Numbered from the stretch's first letter, positions 9,450-19,273 are shown. The stretch: DNA of 64,000 bases from Pseudomonadales bacterium (GCA_019090455.1 JAHRWA010000020.1:1-64000); one strand, 5' to 3'. Notes: generated from the letters alone by a model not told the origin. Numbers and translations are program-made.

Positions 9450-10586
9450 TTAGCGTTTTAAAGGGTGTGGAATTTCATAGTCCCGATATTCATGAGGATT
9501 ACCAGTCTGACCATCTTCCGCCGCTCTAACGATATTATAAGCTTCTCTAGCTGTCACATAGTGCAATCGATGCTTCTCTCCATCGTTATAACGTGATTCA
9601 AAATAGGAAAACATTTTATCTGTCGCAGGCCCGACTACAGATTTATGATCTTGAGCACCATGACAAAAAACCTTAACAAACTGCCACTCAGGCCTCCCTT
9701 CAACATGGATAGATTGTCTCACCCAGGCATCAATCCTTTTGGGATCATCATGAGTTGCAGTGTGATTTATATCACCATCTTCAATTGTAGGGTGCCATTT
9801 ATGTCGCCAATCAGTCCAATTGATTGTTAGGGGCCCTTGAAATATCATAAATTCATCCCGTTTCGGCAGACAGCCCACCATAGAGTTCCGCCCCGTATCA
9901 TAGGATTTTGGCTTCCCATCATCGATACAATAATAAATATTATTCGTGCTACTAGGCTGGGCAACATTAAATAGCGCAGGAAAGGTAAAGTCGCCATAAC
10001 ATCCTTCCTGCTTCAGCAACTCAATTTCATTGTCAACTCCACAGCACTCATTACCACCGGAATTATCTAACGACCAGTTCCCGTGAATAAATGAAAAGCA
10101 CGCAGATTGCCCTTTTTTATAAGGTTTCATATAACCGTATTTATGAAATATCTTCATTGCTTGACGAAGCTTTTCCACAAATGACTCTGCCGTATCATAA
10201 GCGTGATGCCAGTGTAATTCTACTTCCCCAAACCCGCCTTCAACTAACGCCATCAGATCCTTTAGTTCATGTTCATGCATAAGGTCCATTGCGTAAAAAA
10301 AAGTGTGTTTAGGTAATTCTCCATCCGAATCTTTGTGCTTCGATGCCATTTCTGGATATTGATTAGTCCACGCCTCTAGTCGTTCATCATTCCCGTTTAG
10401 CTCAAAATGATCGACAAACAACACCATAAGATCTACAGTCCCATCAATTTCAAGGGGCCCCTGTATAAGGCGTCTAACATAATGTGGAATCCAAACCGAT
10501 AATCGCTTAACTCTTATATATAGGAGAAAAACCACGACAATAAGAACAAAACAGAGAAGCACTAGGCCGAACAAATACTCAAACAT
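9450..10586 (-). CDS. Membrane-anchored polysaccharide deacetylase-like protein
   Basis: An N-terminal membrane helix (FEYLFGLVLLCFVLIVVVFL) is followed by a soluble domain of about 340 residues that should face the periplasm. It contains VDHFELNG and a cluster HWHHAYDTAESF, reminiscent of the Asp and His metal ligands of NodB-type polysaccharide deacetylases. The overall match is weak, so deacetylase is a best guess. An upstream in-frame TTG would add four residues. I prefer the ATG at 10586. The gene sits 45-60 bases after the ligase and 30 bases before the amidotransferase, within the EPS operon. Confidence 0.55.
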   Translation of the reverse strand: MFEYLFGLVLLCFVLIVVVFLLYIRVKRLSVWIPHYVRRLIQGPLEIDGTVDLMVLFVDHFELNGNDERLEAWTNQYPEMASKHKDSDGELPKHTFFYAMDLMHEHELKDLMALVEGGFGEVELHWHHAYDTAESFVEKLRQAMKIFHKYGYMKPYKKGQSACFSFIHGNWSLDNSGGNECCGVDNEIELLKQEGCYGDFTFPALFNVAQPSSTNNIYYCIDDGKPKSYDTGRNSMVGCLPKRDEFMIFQGPLTINWTDWRHKWHPTIEDGDINHTATHDDPKRIDAWVRQSIHVEGRPEWQFVKVFCHGAQDHKSVVGPATDKMFSYFESRYNDGEKHRLHYVTAREAYNIVRAAEDGQTGNPHEYRDYEIPHPLKR

Positions 10587-10643
10587 TTTTATACCCAAAG
10601 ATCATAATTTTAACAGGTTATATCCATCCTACTTTCTCGGCAG

Positions 10644-12020
10644 CTAGAAAGAGAAGCGCCTTTTTTCCTTTTCCTCTTGAATATAGAATAAGTTTCTCAC
10701 CGCAGCACATGCTCCAATGTAGAAATAAGTCCACACTCCGTACCCTTGATTGCCTACAAATATATATACTTGAAAACCAACAAATATGGACAACACAGCA
10801 ATAGCTAGCGTTTTATTTTCACGAGTGATATTTTCCATGAATAAAGGAAGCTTTTTCTTTTGTCTTCCCATTGCAGCGCTGATCCCCCGCCCCGAAGGTA
10901 GGTCAATCATATTAAGACGTAATTTAGATTTCCGTTTTTTGATAATAGTGGGTGGATCGGAACCCGTGCTGTTTAATATTGGTTTGAATTCCTTGACAGA
11001 CAATATAACCACCCAGACGAAAAGAATAATACCGGGAATACCTAACTCAGCCATAATCTGCACATAAGAGTTGTGAGGCGCTTTTCCGTGATGTTCATCC
11101 CATTGCGATTTTCCAACGCCTGTCAATGGATACCAGGACACCATCGCAAGCCCTTGACGCCACGCCCTAGTTCTACCTTGAAAAGACTCATCTTCCCCTG
11201 CGTTGAATATAGTTTGAAACCTTTCTTGTATGGGCCCAGGGACGATCGATAAAACACCAACCAACAATCCGCTGACAGTACCGGCAATTAACATTTTCCT
11301 AACAACCCTGCCCTCACCACGCAAAGCAAACGACATGACCACCATAATACCTAGCGTAGCCATACAAGTACGGGACATCGTTTTACCCATAACATAGACC
11401 ATGGCCCCCATCATAACTAATGCGACTGCCGATATGAGGAGGCCCTTCCTTAGAAAAACCAATCCAAGCAAAAACGGAACGGTAGTGATCATGAGTTGAC
11501 CATATTCATTTGAATTTTTATAGTAACCAAGCCCTTGCCATCGAGCTGTCGACTTATCCACAAACGGAGTGTTAAGTGGGTTCATCTCCACACTTTGAAT
11601 CGCTTCATATGCCATATAAGAAATAGATAGGGCCATTGCAAAAAATAATACAATAAAATGAATTTCTTTCTTTAAAAGTCTAGACGCAAAAAAATAGAGG
11701 CCTAAGGAGCAAATGAATTGCCATGTTTCCCACACCAAACTGGATGGTGAGCGTAACAACAAGCCGAAAACTGAAACCAGTAATAAATAGAACAACAGTT
11801 TATCTTGCTTCCAATTGGCATTTGCTAAACTATCTCTATTCATATAGCAGCCTAACAACAAGCCCAGAAATAATAAAGTAAATGGTTTCATCGCTACTAA
11901 ATCGGGATATCTATCCTGAAACCGAATCAACAGACTGCAAACCAACCCTACAAACCCCATGAAAGGGCTGAACAGGCTCACAATAAAGCTAATTATATAA
12001 AAAGAAACAGCAAATCCCAT
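10644..12020 (-). CDS. O-antigen ligase/polymerase family membrane protein (Wzy_C)
   Basis: This 458-residue protein has about 11-12 hydrophobic helices. The Wzy_C signature lies in the large periplasmic loop: GRTRAWRQGLAMVSWYPLTG near 282-301, then PHNSY at 315-319 followed by AELGIPG. Members either polymerise repeat units on undecaprenyl pyrophosphate or ligate glycan to an acceptor. In EPS loci of this type it is normally the polymerase. It has a basic cytoplasmic insertion (about 350-395), longer than usual for the family. It lies within the EPS locus between glycosyltransferases and modification genes. Confidence 0.8.
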   Translation of the reverse strand: MGFAVSFYIISFIVSLFSPFMGFVGLVCSLLIRFQDRYPDLVAMKPFTLLFLGLLLGCYMNRDSLANANWKQDKLLFYLLLVSVFGLLLRSPSSLVWETWQFICSLGLYFFASRLLKKEIHFIVLFFAMALSISYMAYEAIQSVEMNPLNTPFVDKSTARWQGLGYYKNSNEYGQLMITTVPFLLGLVFLRKGLLISAVALVMMGAMVYVMGKTMSRTCMATLGIMVVMSFALRGEGRVVRKMLIAGTVSGLLVGVLSIVPGPIQERFQTIFNAGEDESFQGRTRAWRQGLAMVSWYPLTGVGKSQWDEHHGKAPHNSYVQIMAELGIPGIILFVWVVILSVKEFKPILNSTGSDPPTIIKKRKSKLRLNMIDLPSGRGISAAMGRQKKKLPLFMENITRENKTLAIAVLSIFVGFQVYIFVGNQGYGVWTYFYIGACAAVRNLFYIQEEKEKRRFSF

Positions 12021-12122
12021 TAAATATCATCCATTCTTACTATTATTGAATAAATGGCAGAGGCACCTTTAAGCTTGGCCAATCAATTAACATAGAATTA
12101 TAATTAGCGGGACATGCTTCCA

Positions 12123-13241
12123 TTAATGCAACATTTCCAAATAGGTCTTCTCATAGCTTTTCACCATTGCTTCGAGGGAGAACAGCCGTTCAACATCAAG
12201 ACGAGAATTTCGCGAAAAAGCGGAGAGTTTTTTCCGATCATCATAAAGTTCAATTATTATTTCAGTCAAACGCTCAACGTCCCCAACTGGAAAGAGTTGC
12301 CCGGTACGGCCGTCATTTACTATTTCAGGATTCCCTCCAACATTTGTCGCTAGCACAGGTATCCCAGTCGCCATCGCTTCTAGAATAGTGTTAGACAAAC
12401 CTTCCCTGAAAGAAGGCTGAATGAACAAGTCGTACGCACTAACCAAATACCCCACATTATCTCTACGCCCTAAAAACAATGTTTTTTTTGACACACACAA
12501 TTCATCAGCCAGAGTTTCCAACTCTTGTCTCATAGGACCATCACCAACGAAAACCAATCGAAGGTTAGGTCTAGCTTTAAGAGCTTTTGAGAAACTTCTA
12601 ATTAAACTCGAATAGTTTTTAACTTCCACTAACCTACCTACACACCCAACTACAAAATGATCTTTTGTATATCCCAAATTTAGCTTCGCCTTAACTTTTT
12701 CAGACTCAGAGGTAGGTTTAAACTTATCGATATCAACACCGTTTATAATGGCCTTGATATTCTTTCTAGGCGCCTTGAAGCGTTTCACCAATTCATTACT
12801 TAACGCCCTAGATACAGTTAAATTAATCGCCATACGTCCGAATAAAAAACGCTGCATTAACTTTCTTGACCAAGTATCAAAATATAAGGTCCCATGTTCC
12901 CCATTCATAATCACAGGAGTTCTAGCTAACTTACCACCTACATACCCAGGAAGCATAGTTGCCCAGCCATGAGTATGAATAATGTGATATTGTCTTTCCC
13001 TACAGATGGAAAATACTTTTTTAATGGCAACGCTTATACTCTCTTCCCCATTTCCATCAAAAAAGATTTCGCTGTTTGTGTTAGTAACCCGCTTCGCCAA
13101 ATCGCCTTTCTTTCTAAGGCAAAGCACATCCACTTTGAATTGATTCGAATCAGACATATTGATCAAATTCACTATGCCATTTTCTAAACCGCCAGTTTCT
13201 AGAGATTGCACCACATGTAGAACTTTGATTTTATTTTTCAT
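12123..13241 (-). CDS. GT4-type glycosyltransferase (EPS-associated)
   Basis: The protein is a GT-B fold transferase of about 372 residues. It has the start motif KVLHVVQSLETGGLENGIVN and the donor-site block SFREGLSNTILEAMATGIPV with the E-x7-E pattern. The N-terminal GGLE motif is close to the sugar transferases recurrent in exosortase-type EPS clusters. I place the start at the ATG at 13241. An upstream start in the same frame would overlap the neighbouring gene by 46 bases. The preceding transferase ends five bases earlier, so they are probably coupled. It would add a sugar to the lipid-linked repeat unit in the cytoplasm. Confidence 0.85.
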   Translation of the reverse strand: MKNKIKVLHVVQSLETGGLENGIVNLINMSDSNQFKVDVLCLRKKGDLAKRVTNTNSEIFFDGNGEESISVAIKKVFSICRERQYHIIHTHGWATMLPGYVGGKLARTPVIMNGEHGTLYFDTWSRKLMQRFLFGRMAINLTVSRALSNELVKRFKAPRKNIKAIINGVDIDKFKPTSESEKVKAKLNLGYTKDHFVVGCVGRLVEVKNYSSLIRSFSKALKARPNLRLVFVGDGPMRQELETLADELCVSKKTLFLGRRDNVGYLVSAYDLFIQPSFREGLSNTILEAMATGIPVLATNVGGNPEIVNDGRTGQLFPVGDVERLTEIIIELYDDRKKLSAFSRNSRLDVERLFSLEAMVKSYEKTYLEMLH

Positions 13242-13246
13242 AAATA

Positions 13247-14389
13247 TTAACGCTGCATTATTTGAAAAATATCTTGCACGCGCTGGTCCCAACTGTGTTG
13301 GGCCATTGAATCAGACAGTCTCATTGCCCTTGCCTTATCAACTTCAATAAGAGCCTTTTCACATTCAGCAAGAAAACCGTCATTTGACGAACCTATATAG
13401 ACCCCTTCACTGTAACTCAATTTGACTTCCGGTATGTTAGTAGAAACTACAGGGAGTCCAGCAGCTAGGTATTCTGGTAATTTTAAAGGATTACAGTTAT
13501 TGGTCAAATCGGAATATACGAATGGTATGATAGCCACGTCAGCGCCTTTGCAGTAAGAAGGTAGATCTTCGAAATCTTTTTCACCCAGAAGATAAATATT
13601 ATTAAACCCACAAAACTCCTGCTCATCCATAGAGTATCGCCCAACGTATACCCAGGACCATTCCGGTTTTTGTTTCGCAAGATATTTTACTAGATCAGCA
13701 TCCACCCAATCATAGGAAATATGGCCAAAGAAAAGAAACACCGGTTTTTTTATAACGGAAATATCATTCGCAACTTTAACATCATCATTCATAGTCGAAG
13801 CAAATAAGTCGTAATTCACTCCGTGTGGCATATAAAAGGTATTTTTATTAGAAACGACATTCTTTTCGTATAATGAGCGAGCAGAACACATGATAATGTC
13901 AGCTGCGCTATTCATTTTTTTATCTAAATCATTAAAACTTTGCCCGTCCAATCCAGAAAAGCCCCCTTGTTCATCTACGCAATAATAGATTAGTTTTTTT
14001 CGGCTTAGACTCTTTATGTGTTCATACCAGTTTTGCGAAAAAACAAACACATAAGGTGTTTGCATACCCATTTTCCACATAGCCCGATTCACTTGTAGCC
14101 TCAGGAATATTCGATTAAAAAGATTCTTGAAGGGAAGCCATGAAAAAGGGACTACCAGAGGTGTCAAGACATATAAGTTTTCACTTACTTTTTCCAAACC
14201 ATTAAAGAACTTGCCTATTTTTTTAAAAATTCGACCAACGTCTTCAGCTGATGCCCTAGGGGCACGAAAACCAATAGAAGAGACAAACAGTAATTTATTC
14301 TCTTTAGACAGTCGCGTTGATAGTTGATATTTACTGGTCTTCCACCCCCAATCATCAGAGGAGAAGAAAACAATATTTTCATTTTTCAT
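13247..14389 (-). CDS. Glycosyltransferase, GT-B fold
   Basis: This 380-residue protein starts NIVFFSSDDWGWKTSKYQLS. It has the recognisable donor-binding segment NPLKLPEYLAAGLPVVSTNI in the C-terminal half, as in GT-B transferases of the GT1/GT4 group. It is followed after five bases by a second GT-B enzyme. The pair presumably adds successive sugars to the EPS repeat unit. The sugar and linkage cannot be read from sequence. Confidence 0.78.
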   Translation of the reverse strand: MKNENIVFFSSDDWGWKTSKYQLSTRLSKENKLLFVSSIGFRAPRASAEDVGRIFKKIGKFFNGLEKVSENLYVLTPLVVPFSWLPFKNLFNRIFLRLQVNRAMWKMGMQTPYVFVFSQNWYEHIKSLSRKKLIYYCVDEQGGFSGLDGQSFNDLDKKMNSAADIIMCSARSLYEKNVVSNKNTFYMPHGVNYDLFASTMNDDVKVANDISVIKKPVFLFFGHISYDWVDADLVKYLAKQKPEWSWVYVGRYSMDEQEFCGFNNIYLLGEKDFEDLPSYCKGADVAIIPFVYSDLTNNCNPLKLPEYLAAGLPVVSTNIPEVKLSYSEGVYIGSSNDGFLAECEKALIEVDKARAMRLSDSMAQHSWDQRVQDIFQIMQR

Positions 14390-14456
14390 TTAATACGAAC
14401 CTAAAATTACAATTCAACTTTGACCCAAAAATACGCCGTTCAGAACAATGTCCGAA

Positions 14457-15851
14457 TCAAATTCTGTACTCAATACCCAAATTAAAAACATTGGTATTAG
14501 GCTTGTTAAGTGTCGAAACAACATCAAGCGCAGCGCCGCCAAATGACGCCGAGATAGTATCGGTACGTTGCTCATCATCTATTCTCCGCTCAACCGAAGC
14601 ATTAAATGTCAAACTCGAACTAAGGGTATAAATCAGACTCAGATTCATCATGAATTGTTTCGTCTCTCCAACCAAGGATGAAAATTCAAGATTCGAGGTA
14701 AGAATATCCGTTGAAATCACCAGTTCTTTCGACTCCCTTGTTTCCATTCGAATTGCTGAACTTATTGTTAGACTCGATAAAATAGGTTTTGAAATGAATA
14801 AGCCCCATCCGTAAAATCTTGCATCAATATCATTTCCAAAAGTTACCCCTGCCAAACTTACCACTCCGGAAACATTATTAACATTGTTGTCCAGAGAGAT
14901 GCTTTCTCCGTAAAAGAAATTGATATTCATCGAAACAACACGGTCATCCCAGCCAAAATCGAAATCAGCTCTTTTATCTTCAGACAATCCATTGGTAATT
15001 GTAGGAGATCCAATTAAACCTTCATCGTTATTAGATATATTTTTTATCAACATAAAATGTAAGTTGAATCTATTAGAAATAGCACGTTGAAAATCGACGG
15101 AATAATTAATACTCTCATTTCGATCTGCTTGCATTCCAACTGGACTACTTTTACCGGCAGAAATAGAAAAACTACCCTTTTGGAGAATACGATTTAATCC
15201 TATCGTTTGACTTTGCAAACGAGACGCCCCGAGATCAACCCCATTAAATAGCTGAGCCGTATCAGAATAGGAAAACACCAGATCTAAACTCATTCTAGGA
15301 CTTAAATTTCTTTGAAATGTAAAACCACCCGTTGTTGAGATTTGATCAAATTCAGTATCATCATCATTATCAGTGCGGGATCGGCTACCTAAGATAAAAA
15401 TATTTGAAGAAGAACCAACATCAAACCCAAAATCAGTATCGTATGAAAATGTATTAGATTGCTCTTCGTTCCCGGAATCACTCAACCTAGAAAAGTCTCT
15501 TGAATATACTGCTACGTTTCTTAAACCTACATTCCAAAATCCTGGAATAACTGCGTAGCCTACTGCCGCTCCACCGTCCGCAGACGCACCACTATTTAAA
15601 CCGTTCCGAGTATGTTTTTCATATTGAAAATTAGAATTGATGTCAACCCTCATTCTAGCAAGCACGTCCTGATAATCTACGGAAGCAGAAGAGCGATGGG
15701 TTGTGTTACTTTTAAGTGCATTCTCATCACGATCCACATTATCGTTGTAAGTAACAAAATGGGCTAAAGTGTAATGCCGTTCAGCCGCCTGAGCGTAACC
15801 AATAATCAAGTAACATACTAGAAAAGCACTTAGACTACGAAAGAAAATCAT
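14457..15851 (-). CDS. Outer-membrane beta-barrel protein of the EPS locus
   Basis: The protein starts with a signal peptide (FFRSLSAFLVCYLIIGYAQA). A roughly 440-residue region follows with the alternating polar/apolar strands of an outer-membrane barrel, rich in Ser, Asn and Asp turns, and it ends in the strand NVFNLGIEYRI. A GAGG Shine-Dalgarno lies six bases before the ATG at 15851. An upstream TTG would add four residues. Barrel proteins of this size are routine in exosortase-type EPS clusters, between the tyrosine kinase and the transferases. Export or assembly of EPS through the outer membrane is an inference from position. Confidence 0.75.
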   Translation of the reverse strand: MIFFRSLSAFLVCYLIIGYAQAAERHYTLAHFVTYNDNVDRDENALKSNTTHRSSASVDYQDVLARMRVDINSNFQYEKHTRNGLNSGASADGGAAVGYAVIPGFWNVGLRNVAVYSRDFSRLSDSGNEEQSNTFSYDTDFGFDVGSSSNIFILGSRSRTDNDDDTEFDQISTTGGFTFQRNLSPRMSLDLVFSYSDTAQLFNGVDLGASRLQSQTIGLNRILQKGSFSISAGKSSPVGMQADRNESINYSVDFQRAISNRFNLHFMLIKNISNNDEGLIGSPTITNGLSEDKRADFDFGWDDRVVSMNINFFYGESISLDNNVNNVSGVVSLAGVTFGNDIDARFYGWGLFISKPILSSLTISSAIRMETRESKELVISTDILTSNLEFSSLVGETKQFMMNLSLIYTLSSSLTFNASVERRIDDEQRTDTISASFGGAALDVVSTLNKPNTNVFNLGIEYRI

Positions 15852-15984
15852 CTGACGCCTCAAGATCGATGGTAGAGCTTAAAGGTCTGCTTCACAGACC
15901 CAATAATCCAATATTTGCAGGTAAAAGTGCAAGATAGCAAAAATACTCAGGAGTTAATTCAAATAGATAAAATTCAAAGACCGA

Positions 15985-16797
15985 CTAATTATTTAAAATC
16001 ACACCGGCCAATTTTTCCTCTCCAATTGCGTCAATAGCGGCGTATATTTGAGACTCAATTACCCTTCCATAAGGTACAACCAAAATAGATCTATCACATA
16101 GGTGCGCTAATATCCGCGCATCAGCTGAAGAGCCCACCGGCGGAGCATCTACAAATATATGGCGATCGGGATATCGCCGTTTCAATACATCTAAAAAAGC
16201 TTTCATTCGCAATGATGTAAAAAACTCCGATGCCGCTTCACGTTTTCTACCTACCGGAATCAATCTTAACCTGGGAATGCCGGTCGCGTAGATTATACTA
16301 TCAATCCCTACGACTTCTTTTTCCAAAAAATCAGTTAACCCGTACTCTGGATCCAAATAAAGGCGATCGTGAAGACCGGGTGCTCTCAAATTACAATCAA
16401 TCAGTAATGAGGTCTTACTTTCATCTAAGGAAAACGCTGCAGCTAAATTTAACGCAACATGCGTACTTCCACCTTTAGGGCAAACCGATGATACCATGGT
16501 GATTTGATTTTCACCTTTCGCAAGATGAGTTAATTTCGTTCTCAGCTCCCGGTAGATATCAATATTACGATGATCACTCATATCTGGGTGTATTATTTTT
16601 TTGGCATCCAATTCATCAGCCGTTAGTTTAGTCGGTTCGGCCATTCCCGCAATTTGACGACTCGCTGCAACTAAATTCGCTAGCTCGTTATCACTTTTAA
16701 CTGTACGAGAAACCAAAGACCGTTTTGCATCGATGTCCACTACACCTTTAGTCAGCAAGCTTTTTGTCACTCGCGCATCATCTTCCGGGATCATCAA
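15985..16797 (-). CDS. ParA/BY-kinase-like ATPase of EPS locus with degenerate Walker A
   Basis: This 270-residue protein has the fold of the CpsD/CapB tyrosine autokinases. It has the region before the P-loop (YRELRTKLTHLA), a P-loop position (CPKGGSTHVALNLA, 106-119), a Walker A' strand (LLIDCNL) and a Walker B strand (HIFVDAPP). The P-loop lacks the usual GKS/GKT lysine and the C-terminus has no tyrosine cluster. It overlaps the chain-length regulator gene by four bases, its usual partner. It likely controls polymer length through the Wzz-like protein, but classical kinase activity is doubtful. Confidence 0.75.
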   Translation of the reverse strand: MMIPEDDARVTKSLLTKGVVDIDAKRSLVSRTVKSDNELANLVAASRQIAGMAEPTKLTADELDAKKIIHPDMSDHRNIDIYRELRTKLTHLAKGENQITMVSSVCPKGGSTHVALNLAAAFSLDESKTSLLIDCNLRAPGLHDRLYLDPEYGLTDFLEKEVVGIDSIIYATGIPRLRLIPVGRKREAASEFFTSLRMKAFLDVLKRRYPDRHIFVDAPPVGSSADARILAHLCDRSILVVPYGRVIESQIYAAIDAIGEEKLAGVILNN

Positions 16798-18356
16798 CCC
16801 ACTCCTAACAAATTACTAAACTGGAAACTCGTTAGCTTAGCCCAAATCAAAACAACATAAATAACAGCAACAAAGCCTAGCGCCAAACCCAAAATAGAAT
16901 ATTGCCGAGCGAAGCCCCCACTGACACTATCAAACTCTCCTGTTACAGCTAGAACCGGTAATTCCATCTTATCAATTAGGGTAGCCTCCATCCTTACTCT
17001 TGGGTCGATTTGAATCAAAACAAATAGAATGCCTAGAGGAATACCAATACCTGCTATTGGGCCTAATAAAATAAAGTGCATAAATCGAACCCCACTTGGC
17101 ACTAGCGGTAAGTTTGCAGATTCTTGTACTTTATAGGTTAACCCTCGCCCCTCCATATCCAAGTGCATCGATACTCTGGCATTTTCTCTCTTTCTGAGGA
17201 GATCACGATAGATTGTCTGATTAACTTCATAGTCTCTTGCCAGCTCCGACTCTAGCGCCTGGCCTTCACTCATCATCAGTGCTCGCTTTCTCTCATTATC
17301 CAATCGCTTTCTAGTTTCGATTAATCGTATTTTAAACATTTCAATTTCGGTGCGAGTGGCCGAAAGATTAATTTTCAACTGCTGATAAAATGGAGTGTAA
17401 GATAAAGGTTCATCTTCATACGATCCAACGCTCTCTTGTGTATTGTTTCTTCCCAATGCTGCCTTTCCATTTTCCGCATCTATAGTCATTTTGATATCTT
17501 CGATTTGTTGCTTGGTTCGAACTATGTCGGGGTAGGAATCATGATAACTCAAACGCAGAGAATCATACTGTCTCTTCAAATGCTCCAATCGTTCTTGATA
17601 AAAAGAGACTGTATTATTTGAACCTACGGTCGCCACTTCTCCGCTTAATTGGGCTTCCAAAGACTTTCGGCGGATATGTGCTTCCTTTAACGACAGCTCA
17701 GTTGAATCAATCCTACGTCTGAGCTGACTTATATTCGCATAAACTTCGTTCTGCCGCCCAGGGGTAGCATCAATATTATCACTTCTAAATGTTTTGAGAC
17801 GCTCTTCAGCTTCCGTTAACTTTTGGTGATATTCGTTAACTTGCTTATCGATGAAGCCATAGGCTTCTCTAGATTCCTGTTTTTTGGATCGGATGGTTTC
17901 ATCTAAAAACATTTCAGCATATTTAGATGCGGTTCGAAATGCCCTCTCTGCATCATTATCCGTATAAGTAATTCGAATCAATCCAGATGCAACACCGATT
18001 ACCGTTCTGGCTTTAATATCATTAGCTATTCGCTCTTGTTCTACAGCCGAAGGACTATCATCCATCCATCCACCAACTTGTAATATCTCTTTCATGGTCC
18101 GCCGACTAAAAATAACCTCCCGTGCATTCGCTTGGCTCATCACTTGAGTTGTGTCGGCAACACCCTCCATTAGCGGCCCAATGATATTAGTCTGATCCGC
18201 AAACAGAGAGGTACTAGAAGAAAACTTCTTTGGCCAGTTATAGCCGTTAATCAACACCACAACGCTGATCACAACGAAGCACAATATGATAAGACGAAAA
18301 CGAGCAAGCATTTCCCTATAAAGAATCAGAACCAATTGTTCAATCGGCATATTCAT
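16794..18356 (-). CDS. Wzz/GumC-type polysaccharide chain-length determinant
   Basis: This 520-residue inner-membrane protein has an N-terminal TM helix (residues about 19-37). A long periplasmic segment with coiled-coil stretches (about 150-400) follows, then the PLVPSGVRFMHFILLGPIAG motif entering the second TM, and a third hydrophobic segment at the C-terminus. The proline-rich entry to TM2 is the hallmark of the Wzz family. It forms a unit with the ATPase (4 bp overlap) and the upstream export protein (38 bases). It should set EPS chain length and bridge polymerase and exporter. Confidence 0.88.
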   Translation of the reverse strand: MNMPIEQLVLILYREMLARFRLIILCFVVISVVVLINGYNWPKKFSSSTSLFADQTNIIGPLMEGVADTTQVMSQANAREVIFSRRTMKEILQVGGWMDDSPSAVEQERIANDIKARTVIGVASGLIRITYTDNDAERAFRTASKYAEMFLDETIRSKKQESREAYGFIDKQVNEYHQKLTEAEERLKTFRSDNIDATPGRQNEVYANISQLRRRIDSTELSLKEAHIRRKSLEAQLSGEVATVGSNNTVSFYQERLEHLKRQYDSLRLSYHDSYPDIVRTKQQIEDIKMTIDAENGKAALGRNNTQESVGSYEDEPLSYTPFYQQLKINLSATRTEIEMFKIRLIETRKRLDNERKRALMMSEGQALESELARDYEVNQTIYRDLLRKRENARVSMHLDMEGRGLTYKVQESANLPLVPSGVRFMHFILLGPIAGIGIPLGILFVLIQIDPRVRMEATLIDKMELPVLAVTGEFDSVSGGFARQYSILGLALGFVAVIYVVLIWAKLTSFQFSNLLGVG

Positions 18357-18394
18357 TCGCTGTTGTACCCTTTAATTAGATTGGCTCACGACTC

Positions 18395-19027
18395 TTAGAA
18401 TAGACGCTCAGGCACGGTTAGTATATCGCCAGGCAGAATGGCATAATTAGTATCTAACTTTCCTTTCTTCAGAATGTCATCTAGCCGAACCTTAAGCGTC
18501 TTAATAGAACCCCCTTTTTTCGGACGATACAATTTTGTTTTATTTCCTGAAGCATAAATACTCGGCCCACCTGAAACGAGAATAAGATCCAAAACTGTCA
18601 TTCCTTTGCGATGCGGAATGGTTATAGGTGAACCCACAGCGCCAGTAACGCGAACTCGAGACACATACTCACTACTATTTAAACCCGTCATCACAATTGT
18701 GACTTGAGGATCACGAATATAGACAGACAGCTTTCCCCTAATATCCTCTGCAAGCTGCATCGGTGTTTTTCCTTGCGCAATGACATCCCCAACCAAAGGA
18801 GTTGATATTTTACCGTCTGGGCGCACAGGGACAACGATAGAAAGATCGGGGTTTCGCCAAACACTCACCTGAACTGAGTCATCGACACCAATAATATAAA
18901 CATATTCGCCATCAGCGGACGACTTACTGGGTGGAGCAGCCAAAACAACTCCAGACAAAAAAAGGAAAAAGCCGCCTAAGCCTAGCAACAAACTAATTTT
19001 CTTGATGGGTTTCACGAAAAGCTCCAT
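18395..19027 (-). CDS. Polysaccharide export protein (Wza/BexD family, exosortase-type EPS)
   Basis: This 210-residue protein has a signal peptide (ISLLLGLGGFFLFLSGVVLA) and a poly_export domain (YIIGVDDSVQVSVWRNPDLS through IRDPQVTIVMTG), followed by a SLBB-like part (RVTGAVGSPITIPHRKGMTV). It has no lipobox cysteine, so it would not be a lipoprotein like E. coli Wza. The ATG at 19027 has no good ribosome-binding site. A GTG at 19015 is preceded by GGAG at a good spacing and may be the true start. It is the first gene of the minus-strand EPS unit, downstream of a large palindrome. Confidence 0.88.
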   Translation of the reverse strand: MELFVKPIKKISLLLGLGGFFLFLSGVVLAAPPSKSSADGEYVYIIGVDDSVQVSVWRNPDLSIVVPVRPDGKISTPLVGDVIAQGKTPMQLAEDIRGKLSVYIRDPQVTIVMTGLNSSEYVSRVRVTGAVGSPITIPHRKGMTVLDLILVSGGPSIYASGNKTKLYRPKKGGSIKTLKVRLDDILKKGKLDTNYAILPGDILTVPERLF

Positions 19028-19030
19028 AAA

Positions 19031-19046
19031 TTATTTGTACAGATAA
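19031..19046. promoter_or_regulatory. Imperfect TTGTAC palindrome before the export gene
   Basis: The 16 bp TTATTTGTACAGATAA matches its own reverse complement at 14 of 16 positions and shares TTGTAC with the larger palindrome about 200 bp away. It would lie in the leader of the export gene mRNA or over its promoter. It could be a weaker site for the same regulator. Confidence 0.3.
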
Positions 19047-19241
19047 ATTACCAATTGTAAAGATTTGCTGAAGTACTCACAACCCAGACAATAGTCTATA
19101 GCTTGTAACATAAGATGCAACGTTGCTATGTAGTTCTTAACGACTAAATCGAAACATAATTACTTGACTGTTCGCTCTTCAGTGCTACCTCGCCCTCGTC
19201 ATTAGCAAAAAACCCAGCAATCACTGCGCAAAAAAACTTTT

Positions 19242-19273
19242 ACTTTTGTACTTATTCGAATAAGTACAAACGT
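19242..19273. promoter_or_regulatory. Large palindromic candidate operator
   Basis: The core is a perfect 24 bp palindrome with half-sites TTGTACTTATTC and GAATAAGTACAA (19246-19269). It extends to 32 bp with a single mismatched pair. A further TTGTACTT follows at once (19273-19280). An imperfect relative (TTATTTGTACAGATAA) lies at 19031-19046, just before the export gene start. This arrangement suggests binding of a dimeric regulator that controls the EPS genes. The regulator is not identified. Confidence 0.55.
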
